NCBI RefSeq assembly: GCF_037042905.1 | Contig: NC_087253.1 | Coordinates: 10,397,001-10,461,000 of the forward strand | From: Lytechinus pictus | Lineage: Eukaryota > Echinodermata > Echinoidea > Temnopleuroida > Toxopneustidae | Length of the DNA: 64,000 bases | Reading direction: 5' to 3' | Part shown: one piece after another, positions 53,991 to 64,000 of the stretch | How the letters are laid out: each line of letters opens with the position of its first letter | Position numbering within the stretch: position 1 is the stretch's first letter | Notes under the pieces: generated by a model | Told to the model about the DNA's origin: nothing | The model's input: only the letters and a program-made list of their open reading frames with translations | The model's database searches: none | Translations under genes and position numbers: made by a program

Positions 53991-55110
53991 AAATGTCACC
54001 ACCATCCCACAGGCCTCTTTCTCTCTGTCCTTCAATTTCATTATTTCTCTCTATATATATCTCCTCTCACTTCGAGCTTTCTTTATCTACCACTTTTCTT
54101 TCTCCCATTTCATTATTTCTTTTCATCTTACACTTATTTTTTCCTCACTATATCTCTTTTCATTCCCATTTCATTCTCTTTACTTGCCAGTTATCTTTTA
54201 GTATTATTCTCTCTCCTTCCATTCCATTCTTTTTATATGTGTACTTACATTTTCATTTAATTTCATGAATATTAAAACAATGTTTTTGAATAAAAAGAAG
54301 AATTTCAGAAGAGCATGTCAAAGGGTTTCTACGTGCCAATTTTGTTCATATGAAGGATTGTCCCAACAAAATATGACAGATGGTGCAATATTTCTAGGCT
54401 ACAGGCCAACAGATGGGTGTCACTATATTTTTTTTCAAGAATGAGCCATAAGCCCTGACATACTACTAGTAGTACTTAATTTCTTTCTTGTCCCTTTCAT
54501 ACAATAATAACAAGCTAGAGTAAGACAGAGAAATACATAATACATACAGTTTACTTTTATTCCGGAAATGCAAATACAAACCACTTATTAGATCCAATGT
54601 ACAAACTGTGTTGCCTGTTAGGAAAATAAAACATAGCAAACCGTGGAGAAAAAGTTACAGTAATATGACGAAAAAGAAAACGTTATTTTTTTATTTAAAA
54701 AAATGGCACCTAGAACCCCCCCCCCTTTTTTTTACAAGTCTGGTTTAGCTTGATTTAATTGTCAAAATTGGATTAGTATTATCCTGAAAGATGACAATGA
54801 CACATTGCTAGTATTTAATGGAATAAAGTGTATATCATACAAGGTTGAAGCTACTCATTTTGTGGGAGTCACATACAGCCTAAACTACATTATATATACT
54901 GTGGGTGGTATGTGGTTTACATACATGTATTACAAGGAGATTTAGTGTAACAGAGAATTAAGTGTACATGTATTTCTTAATTAGATGAAGTAAAACAAAT
55001 CTGGAGTCTGCAACACAAGGCTTATTAGCGAATGATCGTATAGCTGATTTGTAAGCTTGATAGCACATACAATTAGAGTATCAGGGTAGAGTAGATCTAT
55101 TGACTATTAA
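53991..55110. other. Intergenic, pyrimidine-rich then AT-rich
   Basis: A CTTT/TCTC-rich tract lies at 54005-54230 and a poly-C run at about 54716. No gene recognised. Confidence 0.4.
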
Positions 55111-55491
55111 CAGACCTGCCAACCTTCGACAAAAAAATATTCTTAGAAGGGAGAAAAAGTATTTTTTGAACAAATTTTTTTTTTTAAATATTTGTCTCAA
55201 CGTAACAATCACCAGCCTGTTGTAAAGAAATTGGTAAAAAAACATAATGACTCTACTAGAAAACTTGATAATTCACCCCTTTAAACATTTGCTCATAGGC
55301 AAGAATTTATTTGTTACAAGTTACTGGCCCAACAGTGATTTTTACTGGTCTGGCGCTAGTATTGCGCGCTATACTACATACTCCATGATTGGAATTTTTT
55401 TAAAGTAACAAATCATTAAAAAGAAGTATTGGCGTATTCATAGCAAAAACGAGGAACAAACACTCTAAAATAGTAACGGTTGGCATGCCTG
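55111..55491. mobile_element. hAT-like element, CAGACCTGCCAACC family
   Basis: The left end CAGACCTGCCAACC and the inverse of the right end, CAGGCATGCCAACC, flank 381 bp. The flanking 6-mers are TATTAA and TATTGA, one mismatch. Same family as 35888-36455. Confidence 0.7.
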
Positions 55492-56487
55492 TATTGAGGG
55501 AAAGTACTTTGATTGTGCAGACTCTGGTGCATTCAACTATCCTTCCATACATCACAGAGTTGAGAATTGAGAAATGAACAATTGATCTTTGACTCTACTT
55601 TCAAAACCATGATGAGAATTCGGAAATGTGCAATTGAGCTTGTTAGTGTAAAAAGGAGACAAGAACAGCTTGTAATATCTTACCCAAACATAACTTGTGA
55701 ATCTTGAATTAGCACGGAACTGGAGGAAAATGATGGGATTACATTAAATTGTATAAAATCCGGCAGGCCCGGAGGAGTCAGTAATCCTCTTGGGGTTAAA
55801 TCAATGAGTATTCACATCTATGATGAACAAAACAATGCATAATTGAGCATAAAAAAACAAGAGAAAAAAGGTACACATATATACATTAACTACCTTTTCT
55901 GCAGACACCAATACCTATGCCCCCCCCCCCTCCATTCTGTATCTACATGTAGAGCTATATTGACTTATTGATACAATACATGTACAGTGTAATTCAATCC
56001 CCCCCCCCTTATTTTGAGTGAGGGCCAAAAATGTGCTTAGTAACATTAAAATATCCCCCCCCCCATCCAACCACTTCTTCAATCTTGGTATCAACCTTAA
56101 AATCAAGGATTTACAGATTTAATTCAATTTTCACACTTACCTATTTTGTAACTAATATGTTATAAAACCAAGAAAAAACATGAAAATATAATATGCCCCC
56201 AATGATTAAAAATCAGTGATTTGCAGATACAATTACACTTACCCATTTCTGAACGACATGTGCTAGAAAGCTGACAGAAACGTGTATCCCCCAAATTATT
56301 TAAATCCTATTAACATAAACATTATCTATCATACTTACCCATTTTGTTACTATAAAAAAAATAAAAAAAGTACCATCCACTATGTACTTTTCAATGATGT
56401 GCAAAGTCATTCCTAATAGGATTGTTGACGCAAATAATTTCATAACATTCTGATCTCATAGACGACGTTCATCAGGTAAAATTAATC

Positions 56488-56493
56488 TTTAAT
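56488..56493 (-). promoter_or_regulatory. Possible polyadenylation signal of SNRNP70 (ATTAAA)
   Basis: ATTAAA on the minus strand, about 130 bases past the SNRNP70 stop. Position is suitable, but the sequence is AT-rich and the word is common. Confidence 0.3.
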
Positions 56494-56623
56494 TCAATGC
56501 CGAGATACCTCCCAACAAAGTTTTTACTATTTCATTAAAAAAAATCAAGATATTGTCTTCATTCCTCATTAAAACTTAAAATCACAACTGGTAAATGGCG
56601 ACCAGGGTACCAAATGGAAAAGT

Positions 56624-57374
56624 TTAGAAAGTGTTTTGAAAAGAATCGTCGTGTTCTTCCTGCGCGAGACCGTTGGATTGGTCTTCGTTCTGGATCTCGT
56701 CTTCGGCTTCCATCCCGCGGTATTCCTTGAGCTTGGCGTGGTAATCCTCGGCGGGGAAATCCGCCTCTTGGCGATCGTCCTCTCCGTACTGGTTTTCTTG
56801 CTCTGGGTATCCATCACCTCCACCTTGTTCCTCTTGATCCTGGTTATAGCCTTCTGGTTGGTCTTCATACTCACCCTTCCTGCCATCTTCATCCTCAAAC
56901 TGATCTTTCCTGCTCTCATCCCGACCCTCATCGCGCCTCGCGTCATCGCGGTCTCGGTCACGATCCCGTCTCCTGTCGCGATCACCACGGTCGCGGTCAC
57001 GATCCCTGTCGCGATCGCGATCCCTGTCTCGCCTGCTGCGATCGCGATCTCGATCACGGTCCCGATCCCTGTCACGACGTCCTCGGTCCCGCTCGCGATC
57101 ACGCTCTCTGTCCGGATCTCTCTCCCGATCACGCTCTCTGTCCGGATCTCTCTCCCGCTCGCGATCACGCTCTCTGTCCGGATCTCTCTCCCGCTCGTCA
57201 TTTTCTCCTCTCCTCCTGCGATCGCGATCTCTATCCCGCCGATCCCGGTCGCGATCTCTGTCCCGATCACGTCGCCTCTCACGATCCCGGTCTCTTTCGC
57301 GATCACGCTCGGGTTCTTCTCTTTCGCGGCGATCTCTTTCCTCGTCCTCCCTTTCACGCTCCTTTTCTCTTTCC
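56624..57374 (-). CDS. SNRNP70: SNRNP70 (U1-70K) terminal exon: RD/RE-rich tail
   Basis: Acceptor CATTTTAG at 57375, phase 2 in, 250 codons and a stop at 56626-56624. Arg-Asp, Arg-Glu and Asp-Arg dipeptides dominate (REREKEREREDEERDRR at the start; repeats of DPDRERDRER encoded by a 30-36-bp DNA repeat at 57105-57195). A Gly/Gln/Asp/Glu-rich segment (GYNQDQEEQGGGDGYPEQEN) follows, ending DDSFQNTF. In U1-70K this tail contacts SR proteins and helps recruit U1 snRNP to 5' splice sites. The plus strand and the other minus frame also look open because of the biased composition; only this frame joins the upstream exons in phase. Confidence 0.93.
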
Positions 57375-57963
57375 CTAAAATGAACAAGAAATGGCTTCAC
57401 AATTCAAAATTGCTTTTGGAAACATATTCAATCAAAACAAATTTAAAATCTTACATTCTACAAAATTTCATTGATAGCAAAAAAAAAATCTGAATGTGCG
57501 AATTTTTGGTCTGAAGACTTTGTAGTGTTTTAAGCAAATGCACCTCATAAATTTTACAATACCAAAACTTATTCCTTTTTTATTTTTTTTTCAATTTCTT
57601 TGTGTTTTATCTTTACTATTTGTTTTTTTAAAGGAAATATGTTGGGGGCACTGTTGCAATTATAAATAGCATAACATTAATAGATTTGAATGAGTATTAG
57701 TAAAAATATTCAGACATGTGTGATTTTTGGCGGAAAACAATTATGCGCAACTCCAGAACCATGTACCTGGACGTTACTAAAATGGTCTTAAAAGATGTGG
57801 GAGACTTCCAGCGAAAGCTTTTAACGTTGCAGATATATTGTGCAAGACGTTGAGGGGAGGCGCTTTTACTTTGTTACAATTCCAACGTGTTAGTCCTAAT
57901 ATCAATGAATGAATCAATTAATGAGTGTAGGACTTGGACTTCAATAAACTTCTTGTTTCTCAC
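57375..57963. other. SNRNP70 last intron
   Basis: AT-rich; no element or alternative exon recognised. Confidence 0.6.
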
Positions 57964-58045
57964 CTGTTTCCGGATGGATCGTCTCTTCCTGAATGACGCG
58001 AGTTGATATCGGGTCCTCCTCGTCTGGTCCCTCCTAGACCACCAC
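57964..58045 (-). CDS. SNRNP70: SNRNP70 Gly/Arg linker exon
   Basis: Acceptor TTCTTCAG at 58046 and donor ACAG|GTGAG; phase 1 in, 2 out. Encodes [20 protein letters not shown] and RDDPSGN, matching the human linker [20 protein letters not shown] after the RRM. Confidence 0.94.
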
Positions 58046-58189
58046 CTGAAGAAACAATCCACATCATACTTGCTATCAAAATGGAGAGCTCAGGTACATA
58101 CCTGCCAACATCTAGTAATGCCTAATCTGGACAACCAATGGCTAGGGGGCCGACTAAGCCCACCAGCGGGGTCCAGAGACCCATGCGGG

Positions 58190-58640
58190 GGTCAATAATA
58201 ATAATAATAGGCATTTATATAGCGCCATCTATCTAGAAATTTAATCTATTCCGAGGCGCCTTGTTTATCATTATTATTACCCCGGACTTCAGTGGCGTAC
58301 CTAGGATTTTCCACAGGGGGGGCAAATTCGTCCACCAAAAATTTGACAAGCAAAAAAAAAAAAAAAGGTCTTCAAGACTCGTCAGGGGGGGGGGGGGCAG
58401 TCTGCCCCCTCTGCCCCCCCCCCCCCCCGTAGGTACGCTAGTGCCCGACTTTAGCTCGAGCTGCCTCTCAGCGCTCAGTGCATTCAAGGAATTGATCCTG
58501 CCAGGTACCAATTCACCTCACCTAGGTTGAGTGCAGCACAATGGATACATTTCTTGAAGGAAATTACGCCATGGCTGGGATCGAACCCACGACTCTCTGT
58601 TTCAAAGTCAGGAGACTTATCCACTGGGCTATTTGAGATT
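58190..58640 (-). mobile_element. tRNA-derived SINE (minus strand) interrupted by a MITE
   Basis: The minus strand has TAGCCCAGTGGATAAGTCTC (A box) and CGTGGGTTCGATCCCAGCC (B box). The body (ACCTAGGTGAGGTGAATTGG) runs to TAGATGGCGCTATATAAATG and an ATTATTATT tail. A 154-bp element at 58290-58443 splits it. It lies in an SNRNP70 intron. Confidence 0.82.
58290..58443. mobile_element. hAT-type MITE, CAGTGGCGTACCTAGG ends
   Basis: CAGTGGCGTACCT at the left and, inverted, CACTAGCGTACCT at the right. Flanks CCGGACTT (58282-58289) and CCCGACTT (58444-58451) are an 8-bp duplication with one mismatch. Poly-G and poly-C runs lie inside. Inserted in the SINE. Confidence 0.82.
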
Positions 58641-59379
58641 TATTCAGGACTGGGGGCATGAATGGGTCTATGCAGGGGTGTGAGTGGTCACAAATAAAAA
58701 GATCTGAAAAAAGCTGAAAAGAGTTGAAAAAGTCTGAAAGAGAAAGAGCTCCCATACTTATTGTACATAGGAAAGCCAAAAATAAGCTGAAATTAAGCTG
58801 AAAATCAAAACAAAAAAATCTGAAATCATATAAAAATCTGAACTCTCACACCCCTGTCTATGGCAATTTCTCCTACATTTTTATTTCTCACATGAAATTT
58901 CAGAAATCGGGATGTCCTGATGATATTTGGCCATTTTGAAAGTCGTAAAGCGGAACAATCCTGATAAAATCTGAACAGTTGGCAGCTCTGAAAGTGTTGT
59001 GGGAGTTTAGTATGTTTTATTCATTGGGCCTGGAAAATATTCCTCATATGCTATACAAGTTTAAAGCCAGAGTAGCCTAAAATGCTTTATTGTATCAGAG
59101 CATGAAATCTGGTAAACTTTAAAATGAGCTCCAAAATAAAAATGTCTGGGAAGATTTAGGGGGTCAAATGATTCAAATTAATAGCACTTCATAATTCGCA
59201 AAATACCAAATTTGTCATATTCCTTGTCTGACATACCTCTACATTGGTGATCTTTCAGTGTGATTCTTTTTCAACCTTATCTCAATTATAAGTTCTTTGT
59301 GTTTCCCATGAAATCATACATTATGATTTTTGGCTGAAAACACAATATATGATTTCATGGGAAAGAAAAATATAATGGC

Positions 59380-59585
59380 GTTATTTCCTTCAGCAAGAAA
59401 TTTATCCACATTGTGCTGCACTCAACCCAGGTGAGGTGAATGGGTGTCCGGTAGAAAGAAATTCCTTGAATGCTTGAGCGCCTAGGCAGCCCAGCTAAAG
59501 CCAGTGTAATAATAGCAGGGCGCTGGGTGGGAGAACAGTTTTCAGAACTGAAGTGCCTTCCCTGGGTAAATATACCTATATTATT
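59380..59585 (+). mobile_element. SINE body fragment without tRNA head (plus strand)
   Basis: CAGCAAGAAATTTATCCACA, CTCAACCCAGGTGAGGTGAA and GAAATTCCTTGAATGCTTGA match the SINE body at 58190 and 37330 in the opposite orientation. Truncated at the 5' end. Intron of SNRNP70. Confidence 0.7.
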
Positions 59586-59636
59586 ATGGCAACTACATGT
59601 ACTTTTATTCATTTTTAATATCTGTCATTAGCTTAC

Positions 59637-59738
59637 CTAGTCTTCTTGGCACCCATCCCTTGACTGTCCTCGCTCTCTCCACATCCACCAGAACCCGGCG
59701 ATTGTCGATCTTCTTACCGTCTGCGTACTTGTAGGCCG
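59637..59738 (-). CDS. SNRNP70: SNRNP70 exon: end of the RRM
   Basis: Acceptor TTTGACAG at 59739, 102 bases in phase 1-1, donor CTAG|GTAAGC. Encodes [34 protein letters not shown], nearly identical to the last helix and strand of the U1-70K RRM, which binds stem-loop I of U1 snRNA. Upstream exons (N-terminus, start of the RRM) were searched for and not found up to the right edge, so the intron exceeds 4.2 kb and the gene is partial in this window. Confidence 0.95.
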   Translation of the reverse strand, partial: RPTSTQTVRRSTIAGFWWMWRERGQSRDGCQED

Positions 59739-61293
59739 CTGTCAAAGACAATACAAATTATTAATAATTTCTAGCCGACGAAACAGCTAAATTGTGATAC
59801 TTACCCGTCTGAAATAAAGGAGATGCATCATTAATTCAATGAATTGAATAATAAATTTTGAAAGTTTGTGGGTAAGAGCACCAAAAGGAGGCTTCAAAGG
59901 TCTAGTAGAAAAATAATCAGCTTATATTACAAAAATACCACCCAGCAGGATCATAATTTTTTTTTTTTTCAATGTCTGTTGCATGTGAAATCCATACCCG
60001 GTAGTAGCTAAATATTACACTCCAAACGATCAATGATATGCATAGGTCACCCAGTTTGAACAAAATACACTTGCAAAGTCTATGCTAGATTTAATAAAGA
60101 CGTATCACCTACGGTACATGTAAATCGCAAAATCTATCATTTTAATAGCTTTTTTAAGGGAGATAACCTGCTTTCAGATAATAATGATTTTTTTTGCAAT
60201 GAATTGCAAAGGGAAGTATATTTCTTTTTAAACACAAAAGGTCAAGAGTATTGCAGCTATATAGCAAGTACATTGCCCACCATCAATGGCTTATTGTTAA
60301 TGAAAAAAAAAACCCAGCTGAATATAATTCAATTTCATTTATCAATATTTCACAATAGGGCAGTAGTCAATTTGAAATCAATATCACACAACAGATCTAT
60401 CCAAATAGTAAATCGATTTATGCCCTAATCTTCCTAAAATTCAATATAATATTTAAAAAGAAGAAGCCCCCTTTTGTGCAAAATAGTCTAAAACAAATAT
60501 AATTTTTTTTGTATTTTTCCTTTAACCATACCCTTTGTTCAAATAAAATTTTCATTTGTGTTGTACTAAATGCTATTTCCTGAAAATATCTCAAATATCA
60601 CAAATTGTGCATTGTGTATAAACCAAAACTTTGTTAAGTGTGAATGGACCACTTACCAATCTCTTTGCTTTTTTATACTTATCTGATATTTAGCAGTGTG
60701 AGATGGCTGTATATGTAGGTGTATTGAGGTCATTCAGACAGGAACCCACTTGACAGTGCATTTATAATCAAAGCACTTACCAATGCACTCAATTGTTTAC
60801 TTTTACAGAAAATGTGCATTACTTACTTTTTGCACGTAACAAAATAACACAACTACCTTTCAGTTTACATTAACCTATTAAAATTGTGGAAATCCCTCTG
60901 AACGGCAATGTCACTATTTCATTCATTTTCATTTTGTCTTCAACTTTGAATTATGTACATTGAACTTGGAAGATTTGAAATTCTTTTTTGCCCCCTCCCT
61001 CCCCTAAAACATTCATAATTAAAGCTGAAATAAAGATTAATTGGGTCACGAAATAGCTGTCATATAAAGAATTAGAGTTACATATATATCATAAAATTTT
61101 TATACATGAGGGAAATGATAAAGGAAATAATTTGCAAGTACATTTCATATTTCAAATAAAAATATTTTGAAAAAAAAGCAAAAAAAGATAACTTGGTATA
61201 TTTAACCAACTGGGCGAAAAAATATTGAAGGAAGAAAACAAAGAAATATTCCCGAACCCCTTTTACTCCACAAGACTGGGTTTGAGGTACATG
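59739..61293. other. SNRNP70 intron, AT-rich
   Basis: No exon, RNA gene or element with clear ends recognised; poly-T and poly-A runs are frequent. Confidence 0.5.
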
Positions 61294-61548
61294 TACACTC
61301 TAAAAAAGAATTGGGTAAAAATGCTCCATGAGGGTTATTATGTGTCCAACCAACATTGGGCATTTCTTTTGGGCAATTTTATTTATCCAGTGTGATGAAA
61401 ATTTTGCCCATTCTAAAGTAATTCCTACTTATTTTCTTTAACCTTACTGGACAATATGCTTCCCGCATTGGGTAAAATACTGCCCCAAATTGGTTGGACA
61501 CATAACCCTCGTGCTGGTTAAAACTTTACCTAATTTTTAAAAAGTGTA
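61294..61548. mobile_element. MITE with TACACTCTAAAAA-type ends
   Basis: TACACTCTAAAAAAGAATTG at the left is mirrored by AATTTTTAAAAAGTGTA at the right; inner TTGGGCA/TGCCCA blocks pair as well (CATTGGGCATTTC, TTGCCCATTC; GTGTCCAACCAA with TTGGTTGGACAC). Flanking TA suggests a TA-targeting (Tc1/mariner-like) origin, not proven. Confidence 0.6.
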
Positions 61549-62132
61549 TATAATACATTGATTGTAGTCTCTTTGCAGACCATTGCAAAACAATTAATTT
61601 ATGTGATTTAGAATTATTAAAGAAACAAATTAAAGAGGAAACAAATTAAAGAGGAAGAAAAAAAATATATTTGACAGGAAAAAATGTCAAACGTCCTGAA
61701 TAGAAAAAAAATCTTGCATAAGTCGAAACATGGCATTTTACAATAACACCCCCCCCCCCCGCCCAATTTATTTCATTATTTTTTTTTTAGGTATTTATTT
61801 AAACTGAGTTTCATGTCACTCAAAACACATAGTTTATTATAATCACAAATCACAATCATACATTCCTAGATTTGATATTGTACATACATATATGAAATAT
61901 CGCCCCCCCCCCCAAAAAAAAAAAAAATATGATGCTCTTGAAGAATCACTGTAGTCGATATAACTTCTTCCAATGAAAACCTTGACAATCTTTCAGACGG
62001 ATCATCAGATTACACGTGTAATGCATGCGTCAACATCATTGTTGAATGCATACTCTCACAGTCCCGATCCTCTTGCACATACACATGCACACACAAAAGG
62101 AGATTTAGATTTCCCAACCTACATGTACATGC

Positions 62133-62364
62133 AAGGCTCCACACTACCTTTTTCTCTTGGTGGCCCAAATGGTCCACCAAAATTATCAATTTCACATTCT
62201 TGGTGGCCCGCAAGGCAAATTTGGTAGCCCTAAAACAATAGAAAAACATTACAATTTATCAATACTTCGGTGGACCACCAAGTAAGTGTGGGCTTTTGCA
62301 GAATTTTGGCGGCCCTTCTCTCACTTTTGGTTGCCCCGGGCCACTGCTAATGTCGAGCCCTGCT
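62133..62364. mobile_element. Degenerate hAT-like remnant (CAGGGCTCGACA end)
   Basis: GTCGAGCCCTG near 62354 and AAGGCTCCACAC near 62133 form approximate inverted ends around repeated GGTGGCCC/GGTGGACCACC words. No exact target duplication was seen. Confidence 0.4.
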
Positions 62365-62591
62365 ACATGTGTGACACAGAATTTCCTGATTCATGTGCAG
62401 TAGAGGCTGTTGATAGAAATCTAAAGCCCCGTAAAAAAAAAAAACAAGACAAGGATACCTTTAGAATTGAATTAATGACGCTGATACCTATACTGAATAG
62501 ATGACATCTAGCACTGGAGAATGGCACTTGAAGAATAATTTTCAGATTAAAAATATCCCACATCATGTGACTTCTGATTTTACAACTATAA

Positions 62592-62807
62592 AGGTCATCT
62601 CCATGACCTTTGCACCGTCACCGTAACAACCAAGTCATCTCCATGACATCTACAATATATCTCTAGAACAACCAGGTCATCTCCATGACCTTTATACTAC
62701 GTCGCCATAACAACCAGGTAATCTCCATGACCTTTACACTCTAACAATCAGGTCATCTCCATGACCTTTACTCTGTTTCCATAATAATCGGGTCATCTCT
62801 ATGACCT
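62592..62807. repeat. Six-copy array of the palindrome AGGTCATCTCCATGACCT
   Basis: Full or near-full copies at 62592, 62632, 62674, 62716, 62750 and 62790, spaced 34-42 bp, separated by ACAACCA/TTTACACT-type words. Each is AGGTCA, six bases, TGACCT: an inverted pair of the nuclear-receptor half-site. Copies 2, 4 and 6 have one or two changes. Confidence 0.85.
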
Positions 62808-64000
62808 TTACACTGTCTCACCTTTGACCTGTATATCACTCTTAACTTTCTCACTCTTTCTGTCCACACACTATTTTGTTGCATCAGTGCAAGAAGGCTT
62901 TTCAGCATCAAGTACATCAAATGAATAAATTTATTTGACAACTCAAGATGTCTTTAAATCCATGCACTGATTTAGGAGTTGGATTGCACCCATGCAACAA
63001 TTTGTAATGACTTTCGAACACTCTAGTGTAGAAGCAACCAAGATCATTAAGACTTTTGAACATACATCTCTCTAACTAACATCATTCAATCATTCTCAAC
63101 TTGAACTTTAATCTGAGCCATAATTTGAACATTTATATTCATACGCCATCTATCACCTCTATTCACTCAACAACCTTTCATACTCCTCGTTTTCTCTATA
63201 ACTCATCATTTGAAAATACACTCAAACTTCCAACACACCTAAGTTTAGATTGCAACATGCTTTCTGAAATTAATAAAATCTGGTTAACTGTCTTGCCCAA
63301 ATGAATTATCAAAATTACCAATAAAAGGTGAAAGTTTTTTTTTTACGTCTTCTAAGATATTCATCCTCTCCAAATTTTTGTGAATGGTGGTTTGCAGATC
63401 TGTACATTGAACTGAATGACATTAATTCTGAATTATCCTTTAAGTCAGTGAAAACCCTCAAACTAGTACCATTCATAAACGACCACTGAAGGAAGAAACT
63501 GCATGCAAAAATCTGTGACTTCCATCTCGCCGCACACCTCGTAATACACCTAGGAATTCACTGAACACTACTAACAGACCTCTCACAAACTGCGATGGTA
63601 CAAAAGTTTGTTGACACTGCAATTCTCACGCCTTCCCAGAAGACAAAAATGTATGGGGCTGAAGGGAGAAGGGTCACATAATTGAACGAATGATAACTTA
63701 AAATTCAATTTCTTCTTTCCAATCTTGAATTGTCCTTCTTAGGCCCACTTGATATCAGAATTTGCACTTGCTGAATGAAAAGTTCAGTTACAAAAGACAA
63801 TTCTCACTTTAAAATTCTGTGTTGGTGTTAACACAGAACGACAGTATACGCGACAAAAACTAATTTGGCTGTTTTCACGATTCACAAACTGTTAAAGTTT
63901 CCTTGAGGAAATAAGAATAAAATCAATTAACTGTTTTGGGGGTTAATTTTTTGGGGAAAAAAGAGACCTAAAGAGGGACTGTGAATTTGATAATGAAAGT
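62808..64000. other. Right-edge sequence without recognised genes
   Basis: Expected to be SNRNP70 intron or upstream sequence. No exon of U1-70K could be matched. Confidence 0.5.

Noticed and set aside
56636..57493. 285-codon plus-strand open frame over the SNRNP70 tail
   Set aside because: It is an Ile/Val/Ala low-complexity shadow of the RD-repeat exon; the minus frame joins real splice sites.

Overview
The window looks like nuclear DNA of a marine invertebrate deuterostome, most likely an echinoderm such as a sea urchin. This is inferred from spliced genes with GT/AG introns, recurring TAGGCCTA-type motifs, tRNA-derived SINEs, CR1/L2-like LINE tails and a dense load of short DNA transposons. 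No sequence search was possible, so the species is not fixed. Nothing prokaryotic, no CRISPR array and no operon were seen.

Three genes can be supported. (1) 14347 to 1, minus strand, running off the left edge: a two-exon reconstruction of a protein with an N-terminal SAM domain, split across a 13.7 kb intron, followed by two C2H2 zinc fingers. A perfect E2F-type site and an E-box lie just upstream of its first exon. (2) 22109-46426, plus strand: a complete PHRF1 orthologue (PHD and RING finger protein, CTD-binding SR-like). Fourteen coding exons join in phase to give 2050 codons: RING, PHD, basic segment, conserved IGxASLSL and DLLGSI motifs, a 1350-codon exon holding a very long acidic tract and an RS/RD/KE-rich tract, and a C-terminal SRI-like RNA polymerase II CTD-binding domain. 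(3) 59738 to 56624, minus strand: the last three exons of the U1 snRNP 70K protein (SNRNP70), covering the end of the RRM, the Gly/Arg linker and the RD/RE-rich tail. Its N-terminal exons lie past the right edge.

Layout: 1-14350 is the SAM/zinc-finger gene and its intron, packed with hAT-like elements, foldback elements and two GTACT-rich satellite-like arrays. 14500-21000 is a transposon-rich intergenic stretch (GCGAGCGCGAAGCGCGAGC repeats, poly-G tracts, MITEs). 21000-46430 is PHRF1 with LINE, SINE and MITE insertions in its introns. 46430-56600 is the convergent intergenic region between PHRF1 and SNRNP70. 59740-64000 is intronic or upstream sequence of SNRNP70 and contains a short array of palindromic AGGTCA sites.

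PHRF1 and SNRNP70 are convergent neighbours, and both products act around RNA polymerase II transcription and pre-mRNA splicing. The most notable structures are the split SAM/zinc-finger gene; a decayed tandem array of the PHRF1 RING-exon 5' boundary that leaves an alternative in-frame acceptor; a three-copy duplication of the PHRF1 stop codon region; a group of hAT-like elements with 6-bp rather than 8-bp target duplications; a 25-nt terminus repeated in inverted orientation 11.9 kb apart; and the AGGTCA palindrome array.
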